Origin: Planctomycetaceae bacterium
Lineage (GTDB): Bacteria; Planctomycetota; Planctomycetia; Pirellulales; Pirellulaceae
Assembly: GCA_003501565.1 (NCBI GenBank)
Contig: DNPC01000841.1
Coordinates: 1 to 7,277 of the forward strand
DNA: 7,277 nt
Direction: 5' to 3'
Made by a program: the position numbers and the translations under genes. The notes under the pieces were generated by a model. It did not search any database. It was not told the DNA's origin and saw nothing but the letters and a program-made list of their open reading frames with translations. This document shows, in pieces, positions 1 to 6,828 of the stretch (the stretch's first letter is position 1; each line of letters starts with the position of its first letter).

Positions 1-1771
1 TACCCCAACGAACCTGGCCCGCCGCTGCGTCTAAGCTGAGTACGTTGCCATCGAAGGTAGCTGCCAGCACCTCTTCGCTTTCAACCGTCGGGGCGAATAC
101 CTGGGTTCCAAGCCGCATACTCCACGCAACGTCACCCGTCTTGGCTGCCACGCGTGAGATTAGCCCTTGTTCCGGATCGGTAACCAACACATCCGCCCCG
201 GGTTGATCAGACACTGGAACAGGGGTGGAGCGAAAACTTCGCCCAATGAATTTGCGCCACAGTACACCACCGTTTTCGCCATCTATTCCGTAGATCGACC
301 CCTTCACCCGAACCGTTATCACTCGCCCAGACAGGCTAGGCACGGAACTTCCAAAGCGATTCGCTAGTACGATGCGCCCCCCCTTCTCTGGCTCGATCGG
401 CTCCGCCACGATCTCCGGCACCAAGTCACTCGGCTGGGCCAGTGCTTGCTGTATCTGAGATGCCTGAGCAACTCGCTGCCGCATCTGTCCATTTGTAGCT
501 AACAGCGGATAGGCGGATGTCAGTTGCTTGCGAACCGCATACGCGCCGGGAACGTCCTTCTTCGCCAGCAGTCCGTCGATCTCGACCAGCGCTGCAGCCA
601 ACTGTTCATCGCGGCCAATCTCGCGCAGAATACGCTTGCGGTCTTCAAAAATCCTGTTGAGTGTCGGTTCCTGTTGTTTCTGCTGCGCCTTTCCGACGTA
701 ACGCCCATCGTTGATCAGGTCGAGCAATTTCGACATTTCTGCCATCAATCGCTTGCGTTCGGACGTCGGATCACTTGAATCTGCTCGCTCGGTAAACTTC
801 CCGGCCAAGTTGATAAGTACGCCTGCCAGATCTGAACGCTGTGTATCGTCGGACAGGGCTTCCTCGGAAGCGATACCAGGTAGCAGCTCAAGCGCCTTCT
901 CCAGTCCTTTGGTCGGATCCGGGATTTTTTCAGATGCTTGGCGAAGTTCTGCTAGTACCGCTCGAACTTTCGCAAACGACTCCTTCTCGTGGCCAGGGAA
1001 TGACTTGTAGAAGTCCGTGTATTGTTCGGCCGCTTGTGCATATTGGCGTCCTTCGTAGCTGTCCTTGGCTGCCTCAAGTCGCTTGTCCGCACTTCCCACA
1101 ACAAAAAATCGTACCAAGAAAACTAGGGCGACTAGCACTAGCGCTAGAATGAGCCCTACACCAAAGATGCGAAACGAATCAAAAGCACTCTTCTGAGGCT
1201 CTTTGGTGCTAGGACGTTTGGCTCGCGTTGAAACACTGCTGAGGCCGCTGCCGAAGTCTTCCTCGATGGCTTCGACCTCATCTGCGACCTCCACATCGGG
1301 TACGCTCTCAACGACGTCGACGATTTCCGCACCGTCGATGACTTCCACCGCTTCGGTGACTTCGGCATCGGCCACCGGCGTTACCACATCGACCGCCTGG
1401 ACCTCGACCTCTGCATCAGCGACGACATCGACGACATCTTCCGAACTAACGTCGACCACATCGTCAACGAAGACCTCAGCTACGTTACTATCGTCACTTT
1501 CTGAATCCACATCTTCGGCGAAGCCAAGTTCTTCATCGACTTCTTCTGCCTCACCATCAGCAACTGGATGTTCCTCCCTGACCTCAGCCACTAGCTTCGT
1601 TGCTTGAAACTTGGTCAAGTGCCCGTTGTCGACCAAGAGCTTGGCAATTAGTTCTGGCGAGAGCTTACTCTTACTCTCCTCCACCTGCCGCTTCAATTCT
1701 TCGACGATTTCGGGAGCCAGCAACTGCTTCGAAACTAGCAACTCGATAAATTGTTTAGCCTGAGGACGCAT
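1..1771 (-). CDS. Membrane-anchored PQQ-like beta-propeller protein with acidic linker (partial, 3' end outside window)
   Basis: Seen: an uninterrupted frame of 590 codons runs from ATG at 1771 to the left edge without a stop, so the C-terminus is missing. Residues 7-63 form a helical domain ending in LTKFQATKLV, which resembles the short domain preceding many planctomycete Ser/Thr kinases; no kinase domain follows here. Residues 66-182 are an acidic Val/Asp/Glu linker. Residues 203-226 are one hydrophobic segment, with basic residues before it suggesting the N-terminus is cytoplasmic. Residues 228-280 look TPR-like (GRQYAQAAEQY). From about 465 there are PQQ/BamB-type propeller strands: GSIYGIDGENGGVLW, then AAKTGDVAW, then GNVLSLDAAAGQVRW. 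The propeller would therefore be periplasmic. ATG 1771 is the first ATG after an in-frame TAA at 1849-1847; no Shine-Dalgarno is visible. Inference: an envelope scaffold or sensor. Catalysis with PQQ is unlikely from what is visible, as these repeats are commonly structural. The family call is good; the function is unknown. Confidence 0.88.
   Translation of the reverse strand, partial: MRPQAKQFIELLVSKQLLAPEIVEELKRQVEESKSKLSPELIAKLLVDNGHLTKFQATKLVAEVREEHPVADGEAEEVDEELGFAEDVDSESDDSNVAEVFVDDVVDVSSEDVVDVVADAEVEVQAVDVVTPVADAEVTEAVEVIDGAEIVDVVESVPDVEVADEVEAIEEDFGSGLSSVSTRAKRPSTKEPQKSAFDSFRIFGVGLILALVLVALVFLVRFFVVGSADKRLEAAKDSYEGRQYAQAAEQYTDFYKSFPGHEKESFAKVRAVLAELRQASEKIPDPTKGLEKALELLPGIASEEALSDDTQRSDLAGVLINLAGKFTERADSSDPTSERKRLMAEMSKLLDLINDGRYVGKAQQKQQEPTLNRIFEDRKRILREIGRDEQLAAALVEIDGLLAKKDVPGAYAVRKQLTSAYPLLATNGQMRQRVAQASQIQQALAQPSDLVPEIVAEPIEPEKGGRIVLANRFGSSVPSLSGRVITVRVKGSIYGIDGENGGVLWRKFIGRSFRSTPVPVSDQPGADVLVTDPEQGLISRVAAKTGDVAWSMRLGTQVFAPTVESEEVLAATFDGNVLSLDAAAGQVRWG
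1226..1576 (-). other. Acidic low-complexity linker within the propeller protein
   Basis: This stretch encodes residues 66-182 of the propeller protein. It holds 42 Asp/Glu in 117 residues and not one Lys or Arg, with recurring DVV, VEV and ADAEV units. The DNA correspondingly repeats GTCGA/GATGTC words, which suggests expansion by slippage or recombination. The segment lies on the predicted cytoplasmic side, between the N-terminal helical domain and the membrane segment. Confidence 0.8.
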
Positions 1772-1781
1772 ATCTATTTGA

Positions 1782-1810
1782 ATAGTATTCGAGTTTTTAG
1801 GGTTCAGTAA
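1782..1810 (-). promoter_or_regulatory. Possible promoter giving a near-leaderless transcript of the propeller gene
   Basis: On the minus strand a TACTAT hexamer (1787-1782) matches four of six -10 consensus bases, including the first, second, fifth and last. A weak TTACTG lies 17 nt upstream (1810-1805). The -10 ends only 10 nt before the ATG, so a start about 7 nt downstream would leave almost no leader. This fits the lack of a Shine-Dalgarno site. A perfect 11-nt palindrome, GAATAGTATTC (1780-1790), overlaps the -10 and could be an operator. The -35 is poor, so the call is tentative. Confidence 0.25.
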
Positions 1811-1885
1811 GTTGTTGGTCTTCTGTGTGGTTCGCGTCGCGGCTTAGACGCAACACCTTCTCAATCCGATGCATCCATTCTTTCA

Positions 1886-1900
1886 GCCCAGCTGCTGGGC
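1886..1900 (-). terminator. Short GC-rich hairpin after the ExbD operon, possible weak terminator
   Basis: The inverted repeat GCCCAG-CAG-CTGGGC (minus strand) has a perfect 6-bp stem and a 3-nt loop, 75 nt downstream of the stop of the second exbD and upstream of the propeller gene. No U-run follows on the minus strand, so it is not a canonical intrinsic terminator. It may be a processing or 3'-end stabilising hairpin. It is the only clear stem in this 203-nt gap. Confidence 0.25.
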
Positions 1901-1974
1901 GTCACACGACGCTCCCTTTTCAGCAGTTGACTCGAATCTGGCGCAATCGCAACACCAGTAAGTCGAGTCCGTTC

Positions 1975-2721
1975 CTAGTCAAACTGTTCCACGGTAGTGA
2001 TTTCGAAGGTCGCAAAGTTAGCTTCACGCCCAGCGTCCAGTGCGGCGATCACCGCGGCATGGATACACTCTTCATGGGCTTCAACGATTAGCTTGGTCGG
2101 CTGGTTTCCGCTTTGGTCGCCTTCATGTGCTTCGCCGAGAGCGCCGATGAGATCTTGCTTGCTGCCAACCACACGATCCCAGTCGGTAGTGATCACGTTG
2201 TAAGCGTTGTACTCGTCAACTTGTACACGAACAATGTCCGGATTGTCTTCAGGATCACGCTGGACAGCGTTGGTGCTGGGGTCCTGCTCTTGTGGAGCTG
2301 GCCTAGGAACGCTCTTCTGCACGCTGAACGATGCGGTCACCATAAAGAAGATTAGCAGCAGAAACGTAACATCCACCATGGGGGTCATGTCCATGTCGTC
2401 ACGAGCGGGTGCTTTTGGCTTCGCGAACGATGCAGACGCGGCAGCCAACGCTTTTTCCTCCTGTGCCATGCGTTGCTTGGCCGATGTGCGTGGCTTCTTC
2501 CGCTGCGCTCGTTTTGTCGCTTGCTGAAGGCCTAGCGCTAGCTGTTCCACACTCTTCTCAACTTCTCCTGCTGGTTCACGCCGCTTGGATTGTTCAAGTT
2601 GCTCCGCAGTAGGCAGTTGTACGGGCGCACCACACTCCGGGCACTTTATTTCTCGGCCTAGCAACCGTGGATTCACGGCCTTAACTGCATTGCAGGCTTT
2701 GCATTTGAATTTTATGGCCAT
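1975..2721 (-). CDS. exbD: ExbD/TolR-family protein with N-terminal zinc ribbon
   Basis: Seen: 248 residues. Residues 5-36 form a zinc ribbon with two CxxC knuckles (C7/C10 and C27/C30). A charged, strongly basic linker follows (about 66-90, with RAQRKKPR). The ExbD signature MTPMVDVTFLLLIFFMVT (112-129) includes the invariant membrane Asp, D117. Residues 135-248 are a periplasmic domain. Usual ExbD/TolR proteins are about 140 residues, so this one carries roughly 100 extra at the N-terminus. Family knowledge: ExbD/TolR sits inside the ExbB/TolQ pentamer, and its Asp couples proton flow to movement of a periplasmic partner. The ATG lies 5 nt after the stop of the upstream exbD, which implies translational coupling; an AGGG lies 9 nt before the ATG. 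Inference: the zinc ribbon is cytoplasmic and may bind a regulator or partner. The gene symbol is used at family level only. Confidence 0.93.
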   Translation of the reverse strand: MAIKFKCKACNAVKAVNPRLLGREIKCPECGAPVQLPTAEQLEQSKRREPAGEVEKSVEQLALGLQQATKRAQRKKPRTSAKQRMAQEEKALAAASASFAKPKAPARDDMDMTPMVDVTFLLLIFFMVTASFSVQKSVPRPAPQEQDPSTNAVQRDPEDNPDIVRVQVDEYNAYNVITTDWDRVVGSKQDLIGALGEAHEGDQSGNQPTKLIVEAHEECIHAAVIAALDAGREANFATFEITTVEQFD

Positions 2722-2726
2722 AGGAA

Positions 2727-3233
2727 CTAACCCTGTTCCTCGATTGCAAAGTTGATCGGCATGCCTTCCTCAAGCGATTCGGCGATCGCTTTGCTCACCC
2801 TTCCTATCTCAACCTGCTTGACGCCCCCTTCGGCCCGCACAATGACGCTGGATTTATCCCCGGTATCAAATTGCTGCGCGACGTACTCGGCAATCTCTGT
2901 GCCTTGTTGTTCAGGATCGGATGAAAAGGCACTGCCGTCGGCCCGTTCGACCAAAGCAGTTTCACCTGCCCCGACCTTCACTACAACAATTACAGAATTA
3001 CGAGCGGCTACTACGTTGCCATGCCGTGCGGCTGGCAAACTTACCGGCGCCGCTTCGTTCATTTTGGATGTCACCAAGAAGAAAATCAGAAGCAGGAAAG
3101 TGATATCGATCATCGGAGTAATGTCCATATCTTCGTCATCGTCTTGAGGCTTTCGTTTTACGAAGTCCTCTTCGATGACGACATCATCCAACTCGACGTC
3201 TTGCATTGCAGCACGTACGTCTGAACCTGACAT
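2727..3233 (-). CDS. exbD: ExbD/TolR-family biopolymer transport protein
   Basis: Seen: 168 residues from ATG 3233. A short acidic cytoplasmic tail (about 11-35, rich in Asp/Glu, including a DDDED run) precedes the signature ITPMIDITFLLLIFFLVT (38-55), which carries the conserved proton-relay Asp D43. A periplasmic domain of about 110 residues follows, ending in the usual ExbD pattern (VIVRAEGG, then ISKAIAES-like helix and INFAIEE strand). Family role: the rotor/stator component that works with ExbB in the inner membrane and uses the proton motive force. The gene lies 54 nt after exbB and 5 nt before the second exbD, so it is in the same transcript. A TTG directly before the ATG extends the frame by one codon, but the AAAGG at 3245-3241 is spaced 7 nt from the ATG, which favours 3233. 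TolR is an equally possible name. Confidence 0.94.
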   Translation of the reverse strand: MSGSDVRAAMQDVELDDVVIEEDFVKRKPQDDDEDMDITPMIDITFLLLIFFLVTSKMNEAAPVSLPAARHGNVVAARNSVIVVVKVGAGETALVERADGSAFSSDPEQQGTEIAEYVAQQFDTGDKSSVIVRAEGGVKQVEIGRVSKAIAESLEEGMPINFAIEEQG

Positions 3234-3240
3234 CAATTAG

Positions 3241-3245
3241 CCTTT
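3241..3245 (-). promoter_or_regulatory. Ribosome binding site of the first exbD
   Basis: AAAGG on the minus strand is 7 nt before ATG 3233 and only 4 nt before the alternative TTG 3236. The spacing decides for the ATG start. Confidence 0.6.
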
Positions 3246-3287
3246 GGAAAGATTCGTGAACGATAATCAGAGCAAGCCAGGTCTCGC

Positions 3288-3935
3288 CTAAGACCGTTTC
3301 TCCCTGCGGGCCAATCCAACACGATACGCCTCCAAGAACCGTGTTACGCCCGCCCCAACCAATTCTTCCATGTGGCGAATTCGGTTGTTGATGGCATTGA
3401 GCGACATTACGAGCGGAATGGCAATCGCCAATCCAATCGCTGTCGTATAAAGAGCCACGTTGATGTCCTTCGCTAGCGCCGTAGCCTTTACGGTTTGAGC
3501 AGTTGCCAGCGTGGCGAACGCGCCGATCATACCGGTTACCGTGCCTAACAGGCCTAGCATCGGAGCAGTCTTGATAACTGTGGTTACCCAGCTGATGTTC
3601 TTTTCCAGGTCACCGAGCACATCCCGCTGAAAACGTTCCGTCAGCAGGTGCTTGACCTTGGCAAAACCGAGCTGATGATTCATCACGCCGATGTTGACTA
3701 GCATCGGAACCGCACGCGGATCGCCCTCGCAGGCCTCTTCGACGGCTTCAAAATTGCCCTGCAGCAAATCGCCTTCAATACTATCTAGGAATGCATCCTG
3801 TTCGTCTTCGGTCTTGAACCACTTCTGGCCAACGCGTGACCAGACTAGATAGCAACAATATGCACCAAATAGCGCAACCGTTGCCAGTGCGCAGTAGTCG
3901 GCCAGCCCAATCCAATCGTAGACTGATTGTGGCAT
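3288..3935 (-). CDS. exbB: ExbB/TolQ/MotA-family proton channel subunit
   Basis: Seen: 215 residues, slightly shorter than E. coli ExbB or TolQ. A first membrane segment spans about 12-33. A cytoplasmic region follows (35-115). The two signature segments are APMLGLLGTVTGMIGAF (124-140) and INVALYTTAIGLAIAIP (158-174). Two pore threonines, T132 in GTV and T165 in TAIGL, are 33 residues apart, the same spacing as T148/T181 of E. coli ExbB. Family knowledge: five ExbB subunits surround ExbD in the inner membrane and form the proton path that powers an envelope partner. ATG 3935 has an AAGGA 10 nt upstream. The two exbD genes follow directly, completing the motor. MotA is less likely because the partners are ExbD-like and not MotB-like. 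Separating ExbB from TolQ by sequence alone is not possible here. Confidence 0.94.
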   Translation of the reverse strand: MPQSVYDWIGLADYCALATVALFGAYCCYLVWSRVGQKWFKTEDEQDAFLDSIEGDLLQGNFEAVEEACEGDPRAVPMLVNIGVMNHQLGFAKVKHLLTERFQRDVLGDLEKNISWVTTVIKTAPMLGLLGTVTGMIGAFATLATAQTVKATALAKDINVALYTTAIGLAIAIPLVMSLNAINNRIRHMEELVGAGVTRFLEAYRVGLARREKRS

Positions 3936-4062
3936 AAACGTATATTCCTTCGAATGCGTATGAGTGAGTTAGATCTGAATGGTTATTGGAAAACAGGCAC
4001 GCAGAACGCTGTACGGCGTGCAAGCATCATTGCGCCCAGGCCGCCGCGGGCTCGCTTTTTAG

Positions 4063-4965
4063 CTAGCCGCCCGGGTTGCGATACCGTTGCTCGATGACCT
4101 TGAATTCATAACCGCCGCTGGCGGAGGATTCGGACTGAAAAATCGTTTTGGCAACTTGTCGAATAGTGGTCTTGCCCGCATCGCGAAACGCCCGTGCTTC
4201 AAGTTGTTCAAGCCGGGCTTCGAGTGACTTGGGGATGAACTTCAGGATTTGCCGACCGCTGGTTCTCACTCCGGCCTGGCCGAGGAGCTGTTCGTCAAAT
4301 CGCTTCAGTGGACTATCGTTGCGCCACATAAAATAAAGTCGTCCGAGCTTGTTTTCCGCCGCGCTAGTACCGGACCGACTCTGCGGAGCACTGGCAACAT
4401 TGGCGGCATAGTCGACTGTTTGCACGCCTCCACCAATGCACGCCAATTCGATTTTGAAGAAGTCCAGCTGCTGAGCGTAAGGGCGGATACCTTTGGCTTG
4501 GAACTTTAATTCCCAGCGTTCGTATCGCGGCACAATATCATCGCCTTCACCGAGCGGGCCAGGTGGTCGACTATCTCCGACCCCAGTCCCGTGCGATGCC
4601 GCGGCGGATTGGGAGTCGATAGAATCGATACTGGCGGCCACACTGGTCGCTGCGTCGGTCACTGCCTCAAGTGTCTGTTCAAGAGTAGGTTCCGTTAAGT
4701 CAACTATTTCCTCAGCGCCCGGCGGTTCGATATCTCTTTCAAATCCGGCTGCGTGGTCACCGCGTCCGGCGAGATTCTCCGCCTCGATGACCAACTCACC
4801 CGGTCCCCAGGTCCAGACCTCAGTCAGCCAAATCAGAAACAGCAGAAAAGCAATTAGGCCAAGCACCATCAAGGCGGCCATTAGACCGCTGGCGACGACA
4901 TCTACCTTTTGGGTCTTCAGCCCATCGGCACCGCGAGCGGAACGAACCGATCGTGCATTGCTCAT
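4063..4965 (-). CDS. Single-pass membrane protein of the ExbB/ExbD operon, family not recognised
   Basis: Seen: 300 residues. A basic N-terminus (1-20) precedes one strong hydrophobic segment at about 25-48, followed by WTWGPGEL. Residues 60-145 are a flexible acidic/Ser/Ala/Pro-rich stretch, and 147-297 form a compact-looking mixed alpha/beta domain (RYERWELKF, LDFFKIEL, RLYFMWR, GRQILKFIPKSLEARL). The topology predicts a short cytoplasmic tail and a large periplasmic part. ATG 4965 has a good AAGGA 9 nt upstream. The gene sits between the secreted toroid protein (104 nt) and exbB (127 nt). Inference: tail, single helix, flexible spacer and C-terminal domain are the layout of TonB/TolA-type energy transducers, and the position before exbB fits. 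However, no TonB C-terminal motif, no Pro-rich (EP)n(KP)n spacer and no TonB-box partner are visible, so the role is a hypothesis only. Confidence 0.85.
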   Translation of the reverse strand: MSNARSVRSARGADGLKTQKVDVVASGLMAALMVLGLIAFLLFLIWLTEVWTWGPGELVIEAENLAGRGDHAAGFERDIEPPGAEEIVDLTEPTLEQTLEAVTDAATSVAASIDSIDSQSAAASHGTGVGDSRPPGPLGEGDDIVPRYERWELKFQAKGIRPYAQQLDFFKIELACIGGGVQTVDYAANVASAPQSRSGTSAAENKLGRLYFMWRNDSPLKRFDEQLLGQAGVRTSGRQILKFIPKSLEARLEQLEARAFRDAGKTTIRQVAKTIFQSESSASGGYEFKVIEQRYRNPGG

Positions 4966-5069
4966 AGACTGACTTCCTTTTGGGAAACGGCTACCGGCAT
5001 AAATGCGGCAGGGGACAAGGTCACGAATCCAGACTTGTGTAGAGCCTGAAAGCTACTAACGCTTCCAGT

Positions 5070-6785
5070 TTATTCGGCCCGATCAATAAACACATAGTCG
5101 GGACGCAGGCCTAAGTACCACTTTTTCCAATACTCGATGGCCTCAAGACGCTGTTCGGGCGTCGGCTTGACCCCCAACTTGCCCGCAGTCAGCTTGCGAC
5201 TGAGAAGCCGCAGCCCCTCTTCTGCAATCATGGGAACGTAAGGATCCGGGTCCGAGAGTGCGAAAACCAAGTCAGGCACCTGATCGAGATCATCGCTTCT
5301 TCCGAGTAATTTCGCAGCAATCCGCCGCGCACTGGCATCGCGACTGACCAACAGCCGGCTTAGCCTCGCGATCTGACGCTTGCGTTTTTCGGGGTCCTGA
5401 GAAAGCTTCAGATCCTTTTGCAGCAATCCGACTTCCACGCCAGCGGTAGCATCCTTTTCTAGCATGCCAAGCAGGTTTTCTACACTGGCCTGCTCAGCGC
5501 TTACGATGCGTTCGCCGACCATTTTGATGTTCGAAACGTTATCGGGCAGTCCATAGCCACCCCTGACCACACCTGCATCAAGCTGGCCGATCGATTTCTG
5601 CGTACTCCGGATCAGATACAAGACTGAAAACGCCGTGCAGACTTCCGCGGGGTAAAAGTCCCGCTTCTTTTCAGCCCCCCAACTCCCGGATGGGTCCTGG
5701 AAATTGGCCAACTCCTCAACGCCACGGTTGTACCAAGCCGGACTCTTATCCTGCCTGCCTTCGACGATTTCATGAAAACTCTCGTAGCGCTCTTGCGAGT
5801 ATCGCCAATAGTAATACCAGTACGCTCCGTTGAAATTCGAACGATTCTGATAGAGCCGAGCCGCCTGCAAATCTCCCTGAAGGTCCGTACGTGTCAGTGT
5901 AATACTGCGCTTCTTGCGTTTTTCCGCTCGCAAGTCCGTACGCACGAAAGCTGCCGGAATGCCTTCAGCGTCGTCCTTGGGTGTTCGACGGATCCCAAAC
6001 AATCCCAGCATGTCTCCGGCGATGATCAGCGCGCCGACACCTGCCGTTCCAAGGGACTTTGAAATCTTTTCCTGAGCAACGAGCCGACCGTTCCCAATGA
6101 TACCCTGGTAGCCCCATGTTCCACTCGGATCACGCGTGGCTCGCAAGTAGTCGATGCACGCTTCGACGACATCAGATGGCACATCCATGCCAGCCTGCTG
6201 CATGGTCCAGAAGGCGAGCATTACGTACTGGACCTGCGACGTGTCACCGGTAGGCCGGTCCACATACCCGAATCCGCCGTGCGACTTCTGGATACTTATC
6301 AGCCATTCGCGTATTTGCAGTACTTCTGGCTGGTACTTGCCCACGTCAACGCTGGCTAGCAGAACGCCGGCAACACAAACTTCGTAAACAAACTTGTCCT
6401 CACCATTTGCTGAGTAACTCGCCGTTGCACGAGCGATTCTCTGTGCGGCTGCGATACCCTGCTGGACCTTAGCCAGCTGCGCATCACCAGTGGCTTTGTA
6501 TAAGGCGTATCCCACCAGCGCCGCTTGTCCTCCGTCTAGGCCACGATTGCGATCTCCGGCTTTGAGGAAGGCGACGCCACGGTTTACCATTTCGACGACT
6601 TTGGGATGCGTCGGCGAATACTGCGCCGAAGCAACAGGCCCAGTCGCCCCAATCAAAATCGAGGCAATAAAACAGACGATTGTCCTCTGGAAGCTGAAAC
6701 CTCTAGCCAACAGCCGGTAAGCCTCAGCAGGTTGGTCGTCGCAAACATCCCGCCTGAGAATGCGATGATTGTTGGACACTAGCAA
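5070..6785 (-). CDS. Secreted prenyltransferase/squalene-oxidase-repeat (toroid) protein with HEAT-like C-terminus
   Basis: Seen: about 571 residues. A long N-region precedes a hydrophobic core (35-49) ending in VASA|Q, a likely signal peptidase I site (A54/Q55). Residues about 58-400 show alpha/alpha-toroid repeats with Gly/aromatic motifs QKSHGGFGY (166-174), DPSGTWGY (219-226) and DPSGSWG (364-370). Residues about 468-530 resemble HEAT repeats. Family knowledge: this fold includes terpene cyclases, but the secreted planctomycete members carry no cyclase DxDD signature that I can see, so a structural or binding role is more likely. There is no ATG near the N-terminus. TTG 6785 has GAGG at 8 nt; TTG 6791 (two codons longer) is too close to that GAGG, and TTG 6710 would give a conventional short signal peptide. 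It is the first gene of the run that leads into exbB/exbD. Inference: a periplasmic partner or cargo-binding protein of the motor. Confidence 0.88.
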   Translation of the reverse strand: MLVSNNHRILRRDVCDDQPAEAYRLLARGFSFQRTIVCFIASILIGATGPVASAQYSPTHPKVVEMVNRGVAFLKAGDRNRGLDGGQAALVGYALYKATGDAQLAKVQQGIAAAQRIARATASYSANGEDKFVYEVCVAGVLLASVDVGKYQPEVLQIREWLISIQKSHGGFGYVDRPTGDTSQVQYVMLAFWTMQQAGMDVPSDVVEACIDYLRATRDPSGTWGYQGIIGNGRLVAQEKISKSLGTAGVGALIIAGDMLGLFGIRRTPKDDAEGIPAAFVRTDLRAEKRKKRSITLTRTDLQGDLQAARLYQNRSNFNGAYWYYYWRYSQERYESFHEIVEGRQDKSPAWYNRGVEELANFQDPSGSWGAEKKRDFYPAEVCTAFSVLYLIRSTQKSIGQLDAGVVRGGYGLPDNVSNIKMVGERIVSAEQASVENLLGMLEKDATAGVEVGLLQKDLKLSQDPEKRKRQIARLSRLLVSRDASARRIAAKLLGRSDDLDQVPDLVFALSDPDPYVPMIAEEGLRLLSRKLTAGKLGVKPTPEQRLEAIEYWKKWYLGLRPDYVFIDRAE

Positions 6786-6793
6786 CTGCAATT

Positions 6794-6797
6794 CCTC
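6794..6797 (-). promoter_or_regulatory. Ribosome binding site supporting a TTG start
   Basis: GAGG on the minus strand lies 8 nt before TTG 6785 and 2 nt before TTG 6791. The spacing favours 6785 as the start of the toroid protein, although TTG 6710, with its own GAGG 11 nt upstream, cannot be excluded. Confidence 0.45.
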
Positions 6798-6828
6798 ACT
6801 ACATTGACGCTAACATTCGCGAACTGTC

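Noticed and set aside
1203..1607. Plus-strand frame rich in Ser/Thr, mucin-like in appearance
   Set aside because: It is the antisense reading of the Val/Asp/Glu-rich linker of the propeller gene; the composition follows from the GTC/GAC repeats and there is no supporting ribosome site.
3781..4023. 80-codon minus-strand frame overlapping the start of exbB
   Set aside because: It overlaps exbB in another frame across its N-terminal membrane segment, and shows no domain or initiation signal.
5070..6785. Idea that the toroid protein is a genuine terpene cyclase (hopanoid/squalene pathway)
   Set aside because: No DxDD catalytic motif was found, the protein is secreted and carries HEAT-like repeats, and no isoprenoid genes are nearby.
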